Assembly: GCA_030247675.1 (NCBI GenBank)
Contig: JAOTRX010000005.1
Span: 1-64,000, forward strand
DNA: 64,000 bases
Source: Desulforhopalus sp.
GTDB taxonomy: Bacteria; Desulfobacterota; Desulfobulbia; Desulfobulbales; Desulfocapsaceae
Direction: 5' to 3'
Positions 26,210 to 35,405 of this stretch are shown here, one piece after another. The notes under the pieces are model-generated. The model saw nothing but the letters and a program-made list of their open reading frames with translations. It made no database searches and was not told the origin of the DNA. Made by a program: the position numbers and the translations under genes. The first letter of the stretch is position 1. Each line of letters begins with the position of its first letter.

Positions 26210-27031
26210 ATGGCTATCCCAATTTATGTAGTAATAGTAACCCATAATTCCGCTGAAGTTCTCGATACCTGCCTTTCCCATCTGGAAAAACAGACTGTAC
26301 CGATCAAGGCGGTGGTAATTGTTGACAGCGGATCGAGTGATCCGAATTACCTCGATGATGTGGTTCATCCATGGGAAACACACATAATCAAAACGGAAAA
26401 TATTGGATTTTCTCGGGCTAATAACATCGGTTTCCGGCAGATTGGTTCGGGTCGAGAGGGAATGGTCGTTTTTTTAAATCCAGATACTTTTTTGTCAGCC
26501 GATTACCTGGCCCAGGCCATCACTGTCCTTAACGAAAATCCCGATGCAGCAATGGTATCCGGCAAATTGCTCGGGTATGACGCGAATGTTGGCAAACCTA
26601 CCGGATTGATCGATTCAACGGGAATATTCAGGCGCTGGTATGGGCGGTGGTATGATCGGGGGCAGGGAACAAAAGATCATGGTCAATATGACCTGATTGC
26701 CAATCCCCTAGCTCTTTGCGGGGCACTGATGTGTTGCCGCTTGAAAGCTCTGGTGCCATTTCAAGGAGAGGTGTTTGACGGGGATTTTTTCCTGTATAAG
26801 GAGGATATTGAACTCTGTCTTCGTCTGAAAGAGGCTGGCTGGAAATTGATCTACGACCCAAGGCTCCTCGCCTATCATTGTCGAGGCTGGGCCGGCAAGA
26901 GAAAGCATATCGATTACAAGCTGCGCCTGATGGCCGCGAGAAATGAAGTCCTGCTGTATCGCAAACACCCGGATCCAATGGTAGTTTGGGCCTTATTGAA
27001 GCTATTCTTAGTGCGGGTTTTTCATCTTTAG
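26210..27031 (+). CDS. Family 2 glycosyltransferase, rhamnosyltransferase-like
   Basis: A 273-residue GT2 enzyme. VDSGSSDPNYL, FLNPDTFLSA and FLYKEDIELCLRLKEAGWKLIY are all typical of the WbbL-like rhamnosyltransferase subgroup. The frame is open from a TTG at 26186, but the ATG at 26210 gives the standard start before the first beta strand (IPIYVVIVTHN). It lies 17 bp after the stop of the preceding glycosyltransferase, so co-transcription is very likely. Confidence 0.83.
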   Translation: MAIPIYVVIVTHNSAEVLDTCLSHLEKQTVPIKAVVIVDSGSSDPNYLDDVVHPWETHIIKTENIGFSRANNIGFRQIGSGREGMVVFLNPDTFLSADYLAQAITVLNENPDAAMVSGKLLGYDANVGKPTGLIDSTGIFRRWYGRWYDRGQGTKDHGQYDLIANPLALCGALMCCRLKALVPFQGEVFDGDFFLYKEDIELCLRLKEAGWKLIYDPRLLAYHCRGWAGKRKHIDYKLRLMAARNEVLLYRKHPDPMVVWALLKLFLVRVFHL

Positions 27032-27177
27032 TTTCGTTTGGTTCAAACCACCAATGAGTTGCTTTTCTCCAGAATCCATTGAAGCTACGGATATAGTTAC
27101 AATTCATTGGCAATCCGGGCTATGAGCCTCGAACCTAAAACATCTGGCAGACGACTGGCCGTCTGAGCGCAGGATGC

Positions 27178-28119
27178 ATGAATATAAAGAATCAGAATTG
27201 TACGATTTCGGTTATTATCCCCACCCGCAATGGCGAGGCAACGCTTGGTGAGTTTTTTGCCGCCCTGAAACGGCAACACCGGCAACCTGAAGAAATACTT
27301 GTCGTTGATTCGTCGTCGGATGACCAAACTGTTGCCATATGCAAGTCTGCCGGGGCAGAAGTCACAAGCATAGCTAAAGAGAAATTTGATCATGGCGGAA
27401 CCCGGGCAGAGCTGGCAAGAAAGGCTCGGGGGGAAATATTGCTTTTTTTCACCCAGGATGCAATACTGGCCTCCCGCGACGCCCTGGAACTTCTTGTCGC
27501 ACCCCTTCTCCAACACCGGACAGTGGCCTGCAGCTACGGGCGACAATTACCCGGAGCAAATGCCACGCCCGTTGCCGGCCATTTGCGTCTGTTCAATTAT
27601 CCGCCTGAATCAGTTGTGCGAGGTTTTGCAGATCGTAATCAATATGGTCTGAAAACCATTTTTATTTCCAATTCCTTTGCGGCGTATAGAAGGCAGTGCT
27701 TAGCCGAGGTCGGCTATTTCAAGAACGGTTTGATTTTTGGTGAAGATACCTGTACCTTGGGAAAGCTTCTTGCGGCGGGACACAAGGTTGCTTATGTTGC
27801 AGAGGCGGCCGTATACCACAGCCATAACTACGCAATTGCTGAAGAGTTTCGACGATCATTTGACATCGGTGTACTGCACACAAGAGAGAAATGGCTCCTT
27901 GATACCTTCGGCGGGGCGGAGGGCGTGGGGACGCAGTACGTACGGTCGTTGTTTTCTATGATCCTTAGGGATAAGCACTATTATTTACTGCCCGACTGTC
28001 TTCTGCGTACTGCCTTTAAAATGATCGGCTACAAACTCGGCAGATCGCACAAATATATACCTGCCGCCTGGCGCTCTTTTTTCAGTATGCACAGGTTGTG
28101 GTGGCAGGGACAATCATGA
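27178..28119 (+). CDS. Family 2 glycosyltransferase
   Basis: A 313-residue GT2 enzyme with SVIIPTRNGEATLGEF, VVDSSSDDQTV, FFTQDAIL and the EDTCTLGKLLAAGHKVAYV motif of the catalytic-base region. The tail has a basic membrane-associated stretch (RSHKYIPAAWRSFFSMH). A gap of 146 bp precedes it, larger than between the other cluster genes, with no ORF of note. It probably adds one residue to the same polysaccharide or lipid-linked glycan. Confidence 0.82.
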   Translation: MNIKNQNCTISVIIPTRNGEATLGEFFAALKRQHRQPEEILVVDSSSDDQTVAICKSAGAEVTSIAKEKFDHGGTRAELARKARGEILLFFTQDAILASRDALELLVAPLLQHRTVACSYGRQLPGANATPVAGHLRLFNYPPESVVRGFADRNQYGLKTIFISNSFAAYRRQCLAEVGYFKNGLIFGEDTCTLGKLLAAGHKVAYVAEAAVYHSHNYAIAEEFRRSFDIGVLHTREKWLLDTFGGAEGVGTQYVRSLFSMILRDKHYYLLPDCLLRTAFKMIGYKLGRSHKYIPAAWRSFFSMHRLWWQGQS

Positions 28120-28185
28120 ACGACGGTACACTGCAGATCCTTACCGGGATTTTCCACTGCGGTTGTCGATTACCTCTTATGAAAT

Positions 28186-29595
28186 ATGCTGTCTATTAAT
28201 CTTCGGGAACAAAGCTCGCTCATCGCAAGATTCCTTCATCTCTTTGATTGTGTCTTCGCTGTCAGTTATCTTGCACTGCTGGTTGTCTGGTATAGGGTGC
28301 CATGGAGCCCCTATTATACAAGGCTTGTCGTCATTGCTTTCGTTTTATGCTTTATAAGCTTCCAATCTTTTCAATTGTACCGGTCGTGGCGGGGCTGGAA
28401 GTATATTCTTGAATTTTTAGTGATTCTCAAGGCTTGGGGCGCAGTTATCGGGCTCTTGCTATTCTATTTTTTCATCTTCAAGATATCAACCGCCTATTCC
28501 CGGGTGGTGATCATGATCTGGTCGACCACTACCCCCCTGTTGATTTTTGTTATGCATGTCGTAATCAGAAAATTACTGCGCAAGATACGGCAAAACGGCA
28601 AGAATGTGCGTCGGGCGGTAATCGTTGGAGCTGGCGACCTCGGTCTCAACCTTTTGAAACAGGTTGAGACCATGCCTTGGGCAGGAATTGAGGTCATTGG
28701 CTTTTTCGATGACAAGATTGACGATGAAGCGATAACCGAGGTCAATGGCAAACCGATTCTCGGCAATACCGCCGCGATAACCGAATTTCTTGAAATTCAC
28801 GATATTGATTATGTGTATATCGCTCTGCCGATGCGGGCTGAAAGAAAGATTTTCAGAATTCTCCGGGAGTGCCGATCTCTCGGAGCGCGTATCTACTTGG
28901 TGCCGGATTTGTACGTTTATGGGCTCCATCATGCGGAGATTCAGTCACTTGGCGATCTTCTCATCCTTAATTTCAATCCGAACACCGAGTGGAAGCGGAG
29001 CTTTGATCTGATCTTTTCAATTGCGGTGCTTATTGGCACCCTGCCCCTCACCCTCCTTATTGCTCTGCTGGTAAAGTTGAGCGATGGTGGTCCGATCTTT
29101 TATCGCCACACAAGGATAACCTCCGCCGGTAAGACCTTTAATTGCTTAAAGTTTAGAACCATGCGAGTTGGTGCCGACCGGGAACTGGAAAAGCTGCTTG
29201 CCGAAAATGAGGATCTTCGCCAGGAATGGGCGCACAATTACAAGCTGAAAAATGACCCGCGGGTGACAACCATAGGCCGCTTTCTGAGAAAAACGAGCCT
29301 TGACGAGTTCCCTCAGTTTATCAATGTAATCCGAGGCGATATGAGTGTTGTCGGGGCCCGGCCGATCGTCGGCAATGAATTGAATGAGTTTTATAAGGAA
29401 AGTGCCGGCAGATACTGCTCGATGAAACCTGGCATAACCGGGCCATGGCAGGTAGGGCGTCGTTCGAACATCGAGGATTATGATGAGCGCGTGAAGATGG
29501 ATGACTGGTATATTCTCAATTTTTCCCTTTGGACCGATATTAAGATCATCATTAAAACTGTGTTCTGCATGTTTAAAGGAAAGGGGGCGTATTGA
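28186..29595 (+). CDS. Undecaprenyl-phosphate sugar phosphotransferase (WbaP/WcaJ family)
   Basis: A 469-residue polyprenyl glycosylphosphotransferase that puts the first sugar-1-phosphate onto undecaprenyl phosphate. About four N-terminal membrane helices (to about 125) are followed by a Rossmann-like CoA-binding domain (about 145-250, AVIVGAGDLG). The C-terminal sugar-transferase domain holds KFRTMRVGADRE, KTSLDEFPQFINVIRGDMSVVG and KPGITGPWQVGRRS. It starts at the ATG 28186. The substrate sugar is not certain (glucose or galactose phosphate are usual). Confidence 0.9.
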   Translation: MLSINLREQSSLIARFLHLFDCVFAVSYLALLVVWYRVPWSPYYTRLVVIAFVLCFISFQSFQLYRSWRGWKYILEFLVILKAWGAVIGLLLFYFFIFKISTAYSRVVIMIWSTTTPLLIFVMHVVIRKLLRKIRQNGKNVRRAVIVGAGDLGLNLLKQVETMPWAGIEVIGFFDDKIDDEAITEVNGKPILGNTAAITEFLEIHDIDYVYIALPMRAERKIFRILRECRSLGARIYLVPDLYVYGLHHAEIQSLGDLLILNFNPNTEWKRSFDLIFSIAVLIGTLPLTLLIALLVKLSDGGPIFYRHTRITSAGKTFNCLKFRTMRVGADRELEKLLAENEDLRQEWAHNYKLKNDPRVTTIGRFLRKTSLDEFPQFINVIRGDMSVVGARPIVGNELNEFYKESAGRYCSMKPGITGPWQVGRRSNIEDYDERVKMDDWYILNFSLWTDIKIIIKTVFCMFKGKGAY

Positions 29596-29673
29596 CCTTC
29601 CTCAAGGATTGTTATCTGTCTTGCCGAGGGTAGACAGCGGAATCACTTCCCATTGCGATCGAGGTTACTTGAA

Positions 29674-30888
29674 ATGACTCAGAATATTTTTTCCGGCAAG
29701 AAGATAGTCGTCGGCATTTCCGGATCGATAGCGGTTTTTAAGGTCGCCGGCTGGGTCAGTGATCTTGCCAAGGATGAGGCAATGGTATCAGTAGTCATGA
29801 CCTCGTCGGCAACCGAATTCGTTGCGCCTTTGACCTTTGCCGCATTGTCGGGTAACGATGTGCATACCGCGATGTTCAGCTCTGGCAAAGAAGAGGCAAT
29901 GGCTCATATCAGCCTTGGCCGGGATGCGGACCTGGTCCTGATTGCTCCGGCAACGGCCAATGTTATCGGAAAACTTGCTGGTGGCATAGCCGATGATCTC
30001 CTGACCACGATGGTTCTTGCAACCAGGGCGCAGGTTCTCCTTTGTCCGGCGATGAATAGCCGAATGTACAGTCATCCAGCGGTTCAGAAAAATATCGTAA
30101 GACTCAAAGAGCTAGGCTATAAAATACTCGATCCAGCCTGCGGCAAGATGGCCTGTAAGGAGGAAGGGGAGGGACGTCTTGCCGAGTGGGACGGCGTTAA
30201 AGAGGCGCTTGCCCAAAACCTTACTCCCCAGGATCTGCAGGGGGTGAGGTTTCTTGTGACTGCCGGACCAACAAGAGAACCTATCGATCCGGCTCGGTAT
30301 TTAAGTAACCGGTCAACGGGGAAGATGGGCTACGCGGTAGCTCAGGCGGCGAGTCGCAGGGGGGCGGAGGTGCTTCTCGTAAGCGGCCCCAGTTCCTTGC
30401 CCTGTCCTCCTGGAGTAAGCCTGCTGAAAGTGCAAACGGCCCAACAAATGTGCGAGGCGGTGTTGGCAAGTGCTGCTGAGCAGGCGGTAATCGTCAAGGC
30501 CGCGGCAGTTGCCGACTACCGGCCGGCGACGGTTTCTGAACATAAAGTGAAGAAGGAAAACATCGCCAAAGAACTGATTCTGGAGCGTAATCCCGATATC
30601 CTCTTGGAGTTGGGCAAGAGAAAAACACCGGGCCAGATATTGGTAGGCTTTGCGGCGGAAAGCACTAACCTCCTTGAAGAGGGGAGGCGAAAGCTCAAGA
30701 GTAAAAACCTTGACCTGATAGCGGTCAACGATATCAGCGGTGAAAGTACTGGATTTGAGGTCGAGTCCAATCAAATCCTGCTCGTTTCAGCGACGGGGAC
30801 GGAGACCCTGCCCCATACCAGTAAACTCCATTCCGCTGATCTTCTTTTGGATAGAATTAAGCAGCTTCTGCCAAAGGCCGCCCTGTAG
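29674..30888 (+). CDS. coaBC: Bifunctional phosphopantothenoylcysteine decarboxylase / phosphopantothenate-cysteine ligase
   Basis: Two consecutive steps of coenzyme A synthesis. The N-terminal CoaC flavoprotein (about 1-190) begins GISGSIAVFKV and carries the active-site His region (AHISLGRDADLVLIAPATAN), PAMNSRMYSHP and the catalytic Cys loop CGKMACKEEGEGRLAE. The C-terminal CoaB domain has VTAGPTREPIDPARYLSNRS, STGKMGY and KVKKENIAKELILERNPDIL. The start at 29674 gives 404 residues with a GAGG ahead. An in-frame TTG at 29653 is less likely. Confidence 0.95.
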   Translation: MTQNIFSGKKIVVGISGSIAVFKVAGWVSDLAKDEAMVSVVMTSSATEFVAPLTFAALSGNDVHTAMFSSGKEEAMAHISLGRDADLVLIAPATANVIGKLAGGIADDLLTTMVLATRAQVLLCPAMNSRMYSHPAVQKNIVRLKELGYKILDPACGKMACKEEGEGRLAEWDGVKEALAQNLTPQDLQGVRFLVTAGPTREPIDPARYLSNRSTGKMGYAVAQAASRRGAEVLLVSGPSSLPCPPGVSLLKVQTAQQMCEAVLASAAEQAVIVKAAAVADYRPATVSEHKVKKENIAKELILERNPDILLELGKRKTPGQILVGFAAESTNLLEEGRRKLKSKNLDLIAVNDISGESTGFEVESNQILLVSATGTETLPHTSKLHSADLLLDRIKQLLPKAAL

Positions 30889-30939
30889 ACTGCAGCTTTG
30901 AATCCTTTGTTTCGCCGTCGATTTTCGTGAACGACCGAA

Positions 30940-31422
30940 TTAATGGACGGGGGTGTTGACAAGGCAGCAGCGCTTGAATTTTTTCCCAGATCCGCAGGGG
31001 CAGGGGCCGTTGCGTTCGACTTTTTGCCGTTTTACCCGGCATTCTCCGCGTAGGTAGTACCACAAGCCATCTTCACGGACAAATTCGCTGTTTTCTCGCA
31101 ATATGGAGATCTGGCCATTTTCCAGATAGGTCGAAGTGAAATCCACAGAGCCGGTGCTGTCCTGATCAGAACCTCCTAAAGTTCCGTGGATTTCAAGCCC
31201 CAGCCATACAACGGGATGATTGTCGAAGTTGAGTTTTTCCGGACGGTTAGTGTGATGCCAACTGGCGAGGATATGCCTTTCGTGCTTTTCAACAAAGGCG
31301 GTGTACCTCGATCGCATCAACATCTCGGCGGTTGTTGCCTTGCGGTGGTCATCGAGAATGGGCAGACAACAGTCGGTATACGGAAGACTGCTGCCACAGG
31401 GGCACGGGTGCGAATTGGTCAT
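30940..31422 (-). CDS. YchJ-family protein with two SEC-C metal-binding motifs
   Basis: A 160-residue protein starting MTNSHPCPCGSSLPYTDCC. The N-terminal and C-terminal SEC-C motifs (CPCGSS...CC and CPCGSGKKFKRCC) bracket an NTF2-like domain containing the family motif MRSRYTAFVEKHERHI. SEC-C motifs bind zinc; the role of YchJ proteins is not established. The frame remains open to 31842, but that part runs antisense to the YkgJ-like gene and looks non-coding, so 31422 is taken as the start. Confidence 0.85.
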   Translation of the reverse strand: MTNSHPCPCGSSLPYTDCCLPILDDHRKATTAEMLMRSRYTAFVEKHERHILASWHHTNRPEKLNFDNHPVVWLGLEIHGTLGGSDQDSTGSVDFTSTYLENGQISILRENSEFVREDGLWYYLRGECRVKRQKVERNGPCPCGSGKKFKRCCLVNTPVH

Positions 31423-31590
31423 GATTTGTTTTTTAGCCCTGAGGAGGAGGGGGAGAGATTGTATCTTGGCATGCGGGATTATCTCGTGAATGCCGCTACG
31501 AAAAATTGTGCAAGGATACGCAAACAGTGTAAAAACGTCTGTATACATACAATGGACAGGGCAGCTGTTCAATGAAAAAGCGTGGGCACA

Positions 31591-32046
31591 ATGGCCAAGA
31601 TTCCTCTTATCTTCAAGCGTATTCGCAGTCTCTCCCTGCCTGGTTTGGTACGGTATTTGTTCATGCGAATCCGGGGAAAATCCATTCTCGTTACCGGGAG
31701 TTGCCGCGGCTGCGGTATGTGTTGCCGGAGTATTTCCCTTGAGGGCCGAGAGGGATGGCTTCGTTCCGAGAAGGCGTTTCAGGAAATAGTCTCCAACTAT
31801 CCGGAATACAATAGATTTACTATTACCGGGAAGGACTCGCAAGGTTTTCTGCTATTTAGCTGTAGCTGGAGTACCGCTGACGGAACCTGCGGTGATTATG
31901 ATAACAGGTTGCCTCTTTGCCGAAAGTTTCCGGAGAGTTCTCATGTCTTTGCCGGAGGCCGGTTGCCGCCATCCTGCGGGTACCGATTTGTTGAGGTGGA
32001 ACCGTTTCAAAAGGTCTTGAGCGCTGCAATGCAGAAAAGAAAATGA
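31591..32046 (+). CDS. YkgJ-family cysteine cluster protein
   Basis: A 151-residue protein with a CxxCxxCC cluster (GSCRGCGMCC) near residue 38 and further cysteines downstream (CSWS, CGDY, CRKFP, PPSCGYRF). This matches the YkgJ/UPF0153 group of putative zinc or iron-sulfur chelating proteins. The precise function is unknown. It overlaps the next gene by 4 bp (ATGA), so it is translated together with the queuosine-mannosyltransferase-like protein, which may hint at a shared role. Confidence 0.82.
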   Translation: MAKIPLIFKRIRSLSLPGLVRYLFMRIRGKSILVTGSCRGCGMCCRSISLEGREGWLRSEKAFQEIVSNYPEYNRFTITGKDSQGFLLFSCSWSTADGTCGDYDNRLPLCRKFPESSHVFAGGRLPPSCGYRFVEVEPFQKVLSAAMQKRK

Positions 32047-33236
32047 AACGCATTCTTATTCTTGAACCATATTATGGAGGCTCACACCGCTTCTTTCTGG
32101 AGGGTTTACAGAGGCATATTGCCGCTGATTACGTCGTCTTCACCCTGCCTGCCAGGAAGTGGAAGATGCGCATGCAGCTCTCGGCTCTGTGGTGTATCAA
32201 AAAAATAAAGGGTCTTCCCCTGGAACAGCGACGATTTGATACCGTACTCTGTTCATCCTTTGTCGATGTCGCGGTATTCCGAGCCTTGCTTATCAAAGTA
32301 AAGGGATGGGATAATGCAGCGAGGATCTGTACCTATTTTCATGAAAACCAACTGCTTTACCCACAGAGACGGGCCGATCCGAGCAACTTTCAATTCGCGG
32401 CAATCAATTTCCATTCGGCTCTTGCCTCCGATCGCATTGCCTTCAATTCGGACTTCAATGCTCAATCGTTTTTAAGCGGTTGCCGGAAGTATCTGCAGGC
32501 GGCTGGAGAAATGGAGTTGTCTGGGATCATTGAAGAATTGCGGGGGAAGAGCCGGGTTTTGTACCCGGGGATTGATTTCTCAGGTATCGATCAACAGACG
32601 AGGAATCCGGGGTCGGACGTACCGGTTATAGTCTGGAATCATCGTTGGGAGCATGACAAGAATCCCGAACGTTTTTTTCAGGCATTGCACGAAATTGCAT
32701 CTTTGGGGTTTGATTTTCGTCTGATCCTTCTTGGCCAGACATTTCCGGATAGTCCGCACTGCTTTGCCGAGGCAAGGAATGTATTTAAAGATCGAATCAT
32801 CCATTACGGCTATGCCGCTTCGTACTCGGAGTATGTTGCCTTGCTTTGCCGAGGGGATGTGGTGATATCAACGGCACTGCATGAGTTCTTTGGGATTGCC
32901 ATTATCGAGGCGGTACGGGCGGGTTGTTTGCCTCTATTGCCCGATCGACTTTCCTATCCGGAGCTGTTTTCTGAAACCTATCTCTATCAGGAAACCGAGT
33001 TGACCAAGAAACTCGTTACAGCGCTCAGCAATACATCTCGTCTCTCACCTGAAAACGCCAGGGCAATTACCGAAAGGTTCAGCTGGCAAACGCTTGCCCC
33101 GAGCTATAGCCAATGGCTTTTCGATAATGATACTGGAAGGGAAAGTGCAATCCCGCTCAGCTCTTTTTCATGTTCGCCGCAAAGTCAAGCATCCTGCGGA
33201 TCGGAATCCGTGCCTTTGCCGCCAGTTCAGGGCTGA
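32043..33236 (+). CDS. DUF3524 glycosyltransferase, tRNA-queuosine mannosyltransferase-like
   Basis: A 397-residue GT-B fold protein. The N-terminus [19 protein letters not shown] and [16 protein letters not shown] are the hallmark of the DUF3524 family, whose animal member (GTDC1/QTMAN) attaches mannose to queuosine in tRNA-Asp. The C-terminal half holds a GT4-like region ([27 protein letters not shown]). The function in bacteria is by homology only. The last about 30 residues look non-conserved and lie antisense to the 3' end of nadA, an 80-bp tail-to-tail overlap; the frame may have been extended by loss of an earlier stop. Confidence 0.8.
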   Translation: MKRILILEPYYGGSHRFFLEGLQRHIAADYVVFTLPARKWKMRMQLSALWCIKKIKGLPLEQRRFDTVLCSSFVDVAVFRALLIKVKGWDNAARICTYFHENQLLYPQRRADPSNFQFAAINFHSALASDRIAFNSDFNAQSFLSGCRKYLQAAGEMELSGIIEELRGKSRVLYPGIDFSGIDQQTRNPGSDVPVIVWNHRWEHDKNPERFFQALHEIASLGFDFRLILLGQTFPDSPHCFAEARNVFKDRIIHYGYAASYSEYVALLCRGDVVISTALHEFFGIAIIEAVRAGCLPLLPDRLSYPELFSETYLYQETELTKKLVTALSNTSRLSPENARAITERFSWQTLAPSYSQWLFDNDTGRESAIPLSSFSCSPQSQASCGSESVPLPPVQG

Positions 33237-34218
33237 CTTCAATCTCGTTTTTGCCTGTTTCAAGGACCTCCACCAGATTTTGCAGGGAGTTCATCCCCAT
33301 CCAGGGGCAATTGGCACAGCTCTGGCAAGTTGCGCCTTCACCAACAGTCGGGGCTTCGAGCAGGATTTTCCCTGGTGCTACCTGACGCATCTTATTAAAA
33401 ATTCCCGCATCGGTTGCCACTATAAATTCCGGGTTGGGGAGAGTCGCCACCGCATTTATGAGGGCTGTAGTCGAGCCGATCACGTCTGCATGGGCAAGTA
33501 CCGCCTCTGGCGATTCAGGATGGACGAGGATGGCGGCATCTGGATGGAGTTTGCGCAGTCGTTCTAGGGCAACAGCCCGAAATTCCTCGTGTACCACGCA
33601 GGACCCGGGCCAAAAAAGCATGTCGGCGCCGGTTAGTTTTTGCACGTAATTACCGAGATGCTTGTCGGGTGCCCAGAGAATTTTTTCCCCACGCTCGGCA
33701 AGATGGCGAATGATGGGAAGAGCGATGCCCGAGGTTACCACCCAATCGGAACGCGCCTTGACCTTGGCGCTGGTATTGGCATAAACCACTACCGTATGCT
33801 CGGGGTGCAGGTCGCAAAAAGAAGCAAATAGTTCATACGGGCAGCCTTCATCCAGAGAACAGGTCGCGCCGAGATCGGGCATCAATACCCGTTTTTCATT
33901 GTTGAGTATCTTCGAGGTTTCTCCCATAAATCGGACCCCCGCTACAACCAGGGTATCGGCTGGATGGGTGGTACCGAAACGGGCCATCTCCAGGCTATCG
34001 GCAACACAACCTCCCGTTTCCTCAGCCAAATCCTGTAGAGAACCGTCGGTATAATAATGGGCGACAAGCACGGCATTTTGCTGTTTTAAGAGTCGCTTGA
34101 TCCTTTCTTTAAGGGCGGTCAATTCGCCGGCTGAAAGGGGTGGCCATTGCCGATGAGGCGGGACGGTAATCTGTGGAATATTCTGAATATCAAGAGTTTT
34201 TTTGGGAGCAGCGATCAT
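33157..34218 (-). CDS. nadA: Quinolinate synthase A
   Basis: Iron-sulfur enzyme condensing iminoaspartate with dihydroxyacetone phosphate in NAD synthesis. The cluster-ligand cysteines are in [20 protein letters not shown] and [15 protein letters not shown]. Other landmarks are VAHYYTDG near the start, [12 protein letters not shown] and [10 protein letters not shown]. It is 353 residues. nadB and nadC are not adjacent. The last 80 bp overlap the convergent glycosyltransferase gene. Confidence 0.95.
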   Translation of the reverse strand: MIAAPKKTLDIQNIPQITVPPHRQWPPLSAGELTALKERIKRLLKQQNAVLVAHYYTDGSLQDLAEETGGCVADSLEMARFGTTHPADTLVVAGVRFMGETSKILNNEKRVLMPDLGATCSLDEGCPYELFASFCDLHPEHTVVVYANTSAKVKARSDWVVTSGIALPIIRHLAERGEKILWAPDKHLGNYVQKLTGADMLFWPGSCVVHEEFRAVALERLRKLHPDAAILVHPESPEAVLAHADVIGSTTALINAVATLPNPEFIVATDAGIFNKMRQVAPGKILLEAPTVGEGATCQSCANCPWMGMNSLQNLVEVLETGKNEIEVSPELAAKARIPIRRMLDFAANMKKS

Positions 34219-34412
34219 GGCAGTGTCTTTAACTTGGGTTTACAGAGAAAGAAGCGACGGGATAGACCTCAGGGAAAGCCTTGTGCAGCCTTACAAAAAC
34301 CCGCCGAAGTGAGTCGATATACTAGGACAAGGTCGGCAGACCTGCAATGTGAAAAAGATCTTAAGCCTTAAAATGACTGGCTAGAATCGGCTTTTTCGCA
34401 TTTTTAATAATA

Positions 34413-35309
34413 CTATTGCAGCTGCTGTATGGCCCTTGATAAGCCTATAAAATCAGCCACAGTAAGCGTTTCCGGCCGGGCGGCAGGAGAAAGGTCGGCG
34501 GCAAGAATTGCATTCTCGGTGAGTTGTTTCTTTTTGGGGTGATCGATTTCTCCCGGAATACCTAAACAATCACTGTGGCTCAAGGTGTTCAAAATGGTTT
34601 TGCGCCGCTGATTAAAGGTCGTCCGAACGATTTTTTTGAGGAGAGAGAAATCAAAAGAGGGGCCTTTGTTACCTTCTGCCAGCTTGCGATGCGTCGCAAA
34701 ATCAATATGAATGACCACGGAATCAATTTTCGGCCGGGGGTGAAATTCAGCCGGTTTTAGGGTCATCAGCTTTTTCACCCTGGCACAGCAGGCAAGGAGG
34801 ACCGTCGGGACACCATAATCTTTGGAGGACGGTAGGGCAGTCAGACGATCCGCCACTTCCTTTTGCAGCATGATAGTTGCACAATCGATGAGCGGTGCGT
34901 TGTCGATGAGTTTAAAAATGAAGGGATTTGATATGGAATACGGCAAGTTGGCTAAGATTTTCAATGAACCGCCACATTGCTTGGCGATAGCTTGAAAATC
35001 AGCGGTGAGGATGTCCTGGTGAACGAGAGTCACATTGGCTGGGAGGTCTCCTTCTTCCTCATGAAACCGGATGATACCACTATCGATTTCATAGCCAAAG
35101 ACATGCTGGACGGCAGCCGCGAGGGGTGTAGTAAGCGCCCCAAGCCCAACACCTACCTCCAAAATGATGTCGGTTGCGGTTACATTGCCGGCACGAACTA
35201 TCGCTTCCGCGGTATTTCTGTTTACCAGAAAGTTTTGGCCAAGGCGCTTTTTCGGGGCGAGTTGATGGCCCTTGAGGGCATTTTGTGTCTGTCGTCCGTA
35301 TTTAGTCAT
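34413..35309 (-). CDS. rsmA: 16S rRNA dimethyladenosine transferase (RsmA/KsgA)
   Basis: Methylates the two adjacent adenosines in helix 45 of 16S rRNA. KKRLGQNFLVNRNTAEAIV leads into the SAM motif ILEVGVGLGALT, the ILANLPYSISNPF catalytic motif and an RRKT-containing C-terminal domain. The start at 35309 gives 298 residues; an ATG at 35351 adds 14 residues without family support. tsaD lies 97 bp upstream in the same direction. Confidence 0.94.
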   Translation of the reverse strand: MTKYGRQTQNALKGHQLAPKKRLGQNFLVNRNTAEAIVRAGNVTATDIILEVGVGLGALTTPLAAAVQHVFGYEIDSGIIRFHEEEGDLPANVTLVHQDILTADFQAIAKQCGGSLKILANLPYSISNPFIFKLIDNAPLIDCATIMLQKEVADRLTALPSSKDYGVPTVLLACCARVKKLMTLKPAEFHPRPKIDSVVIHIDFATHRKLAEGNKGPSFDFSLLKKIVRTTFNQRRKTILNTLSHSDCLGIPGEIDHPKKKQLTENAILAADLSPAARPETLTVADFIGLSRAIQQLQ

Positions 35310-35405
35310 TTTTGTTTTGTGTTTTCTGTAATCATGACATTTAGGCGGCACCCGGAGCGGAAGAAACCTTGCCTGGGCATATAACCTGCAAAACTATCAG
35401 AAAAT

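Noticed and set aside
31423..31842. N-terminal extension of the YchJ-like gene to 300 residues
   Set aside because: It runs antisense to the YkgJ-like gene, has no family features, and the ATG at 31422 gives the standard N-terminal SEC-C motif.
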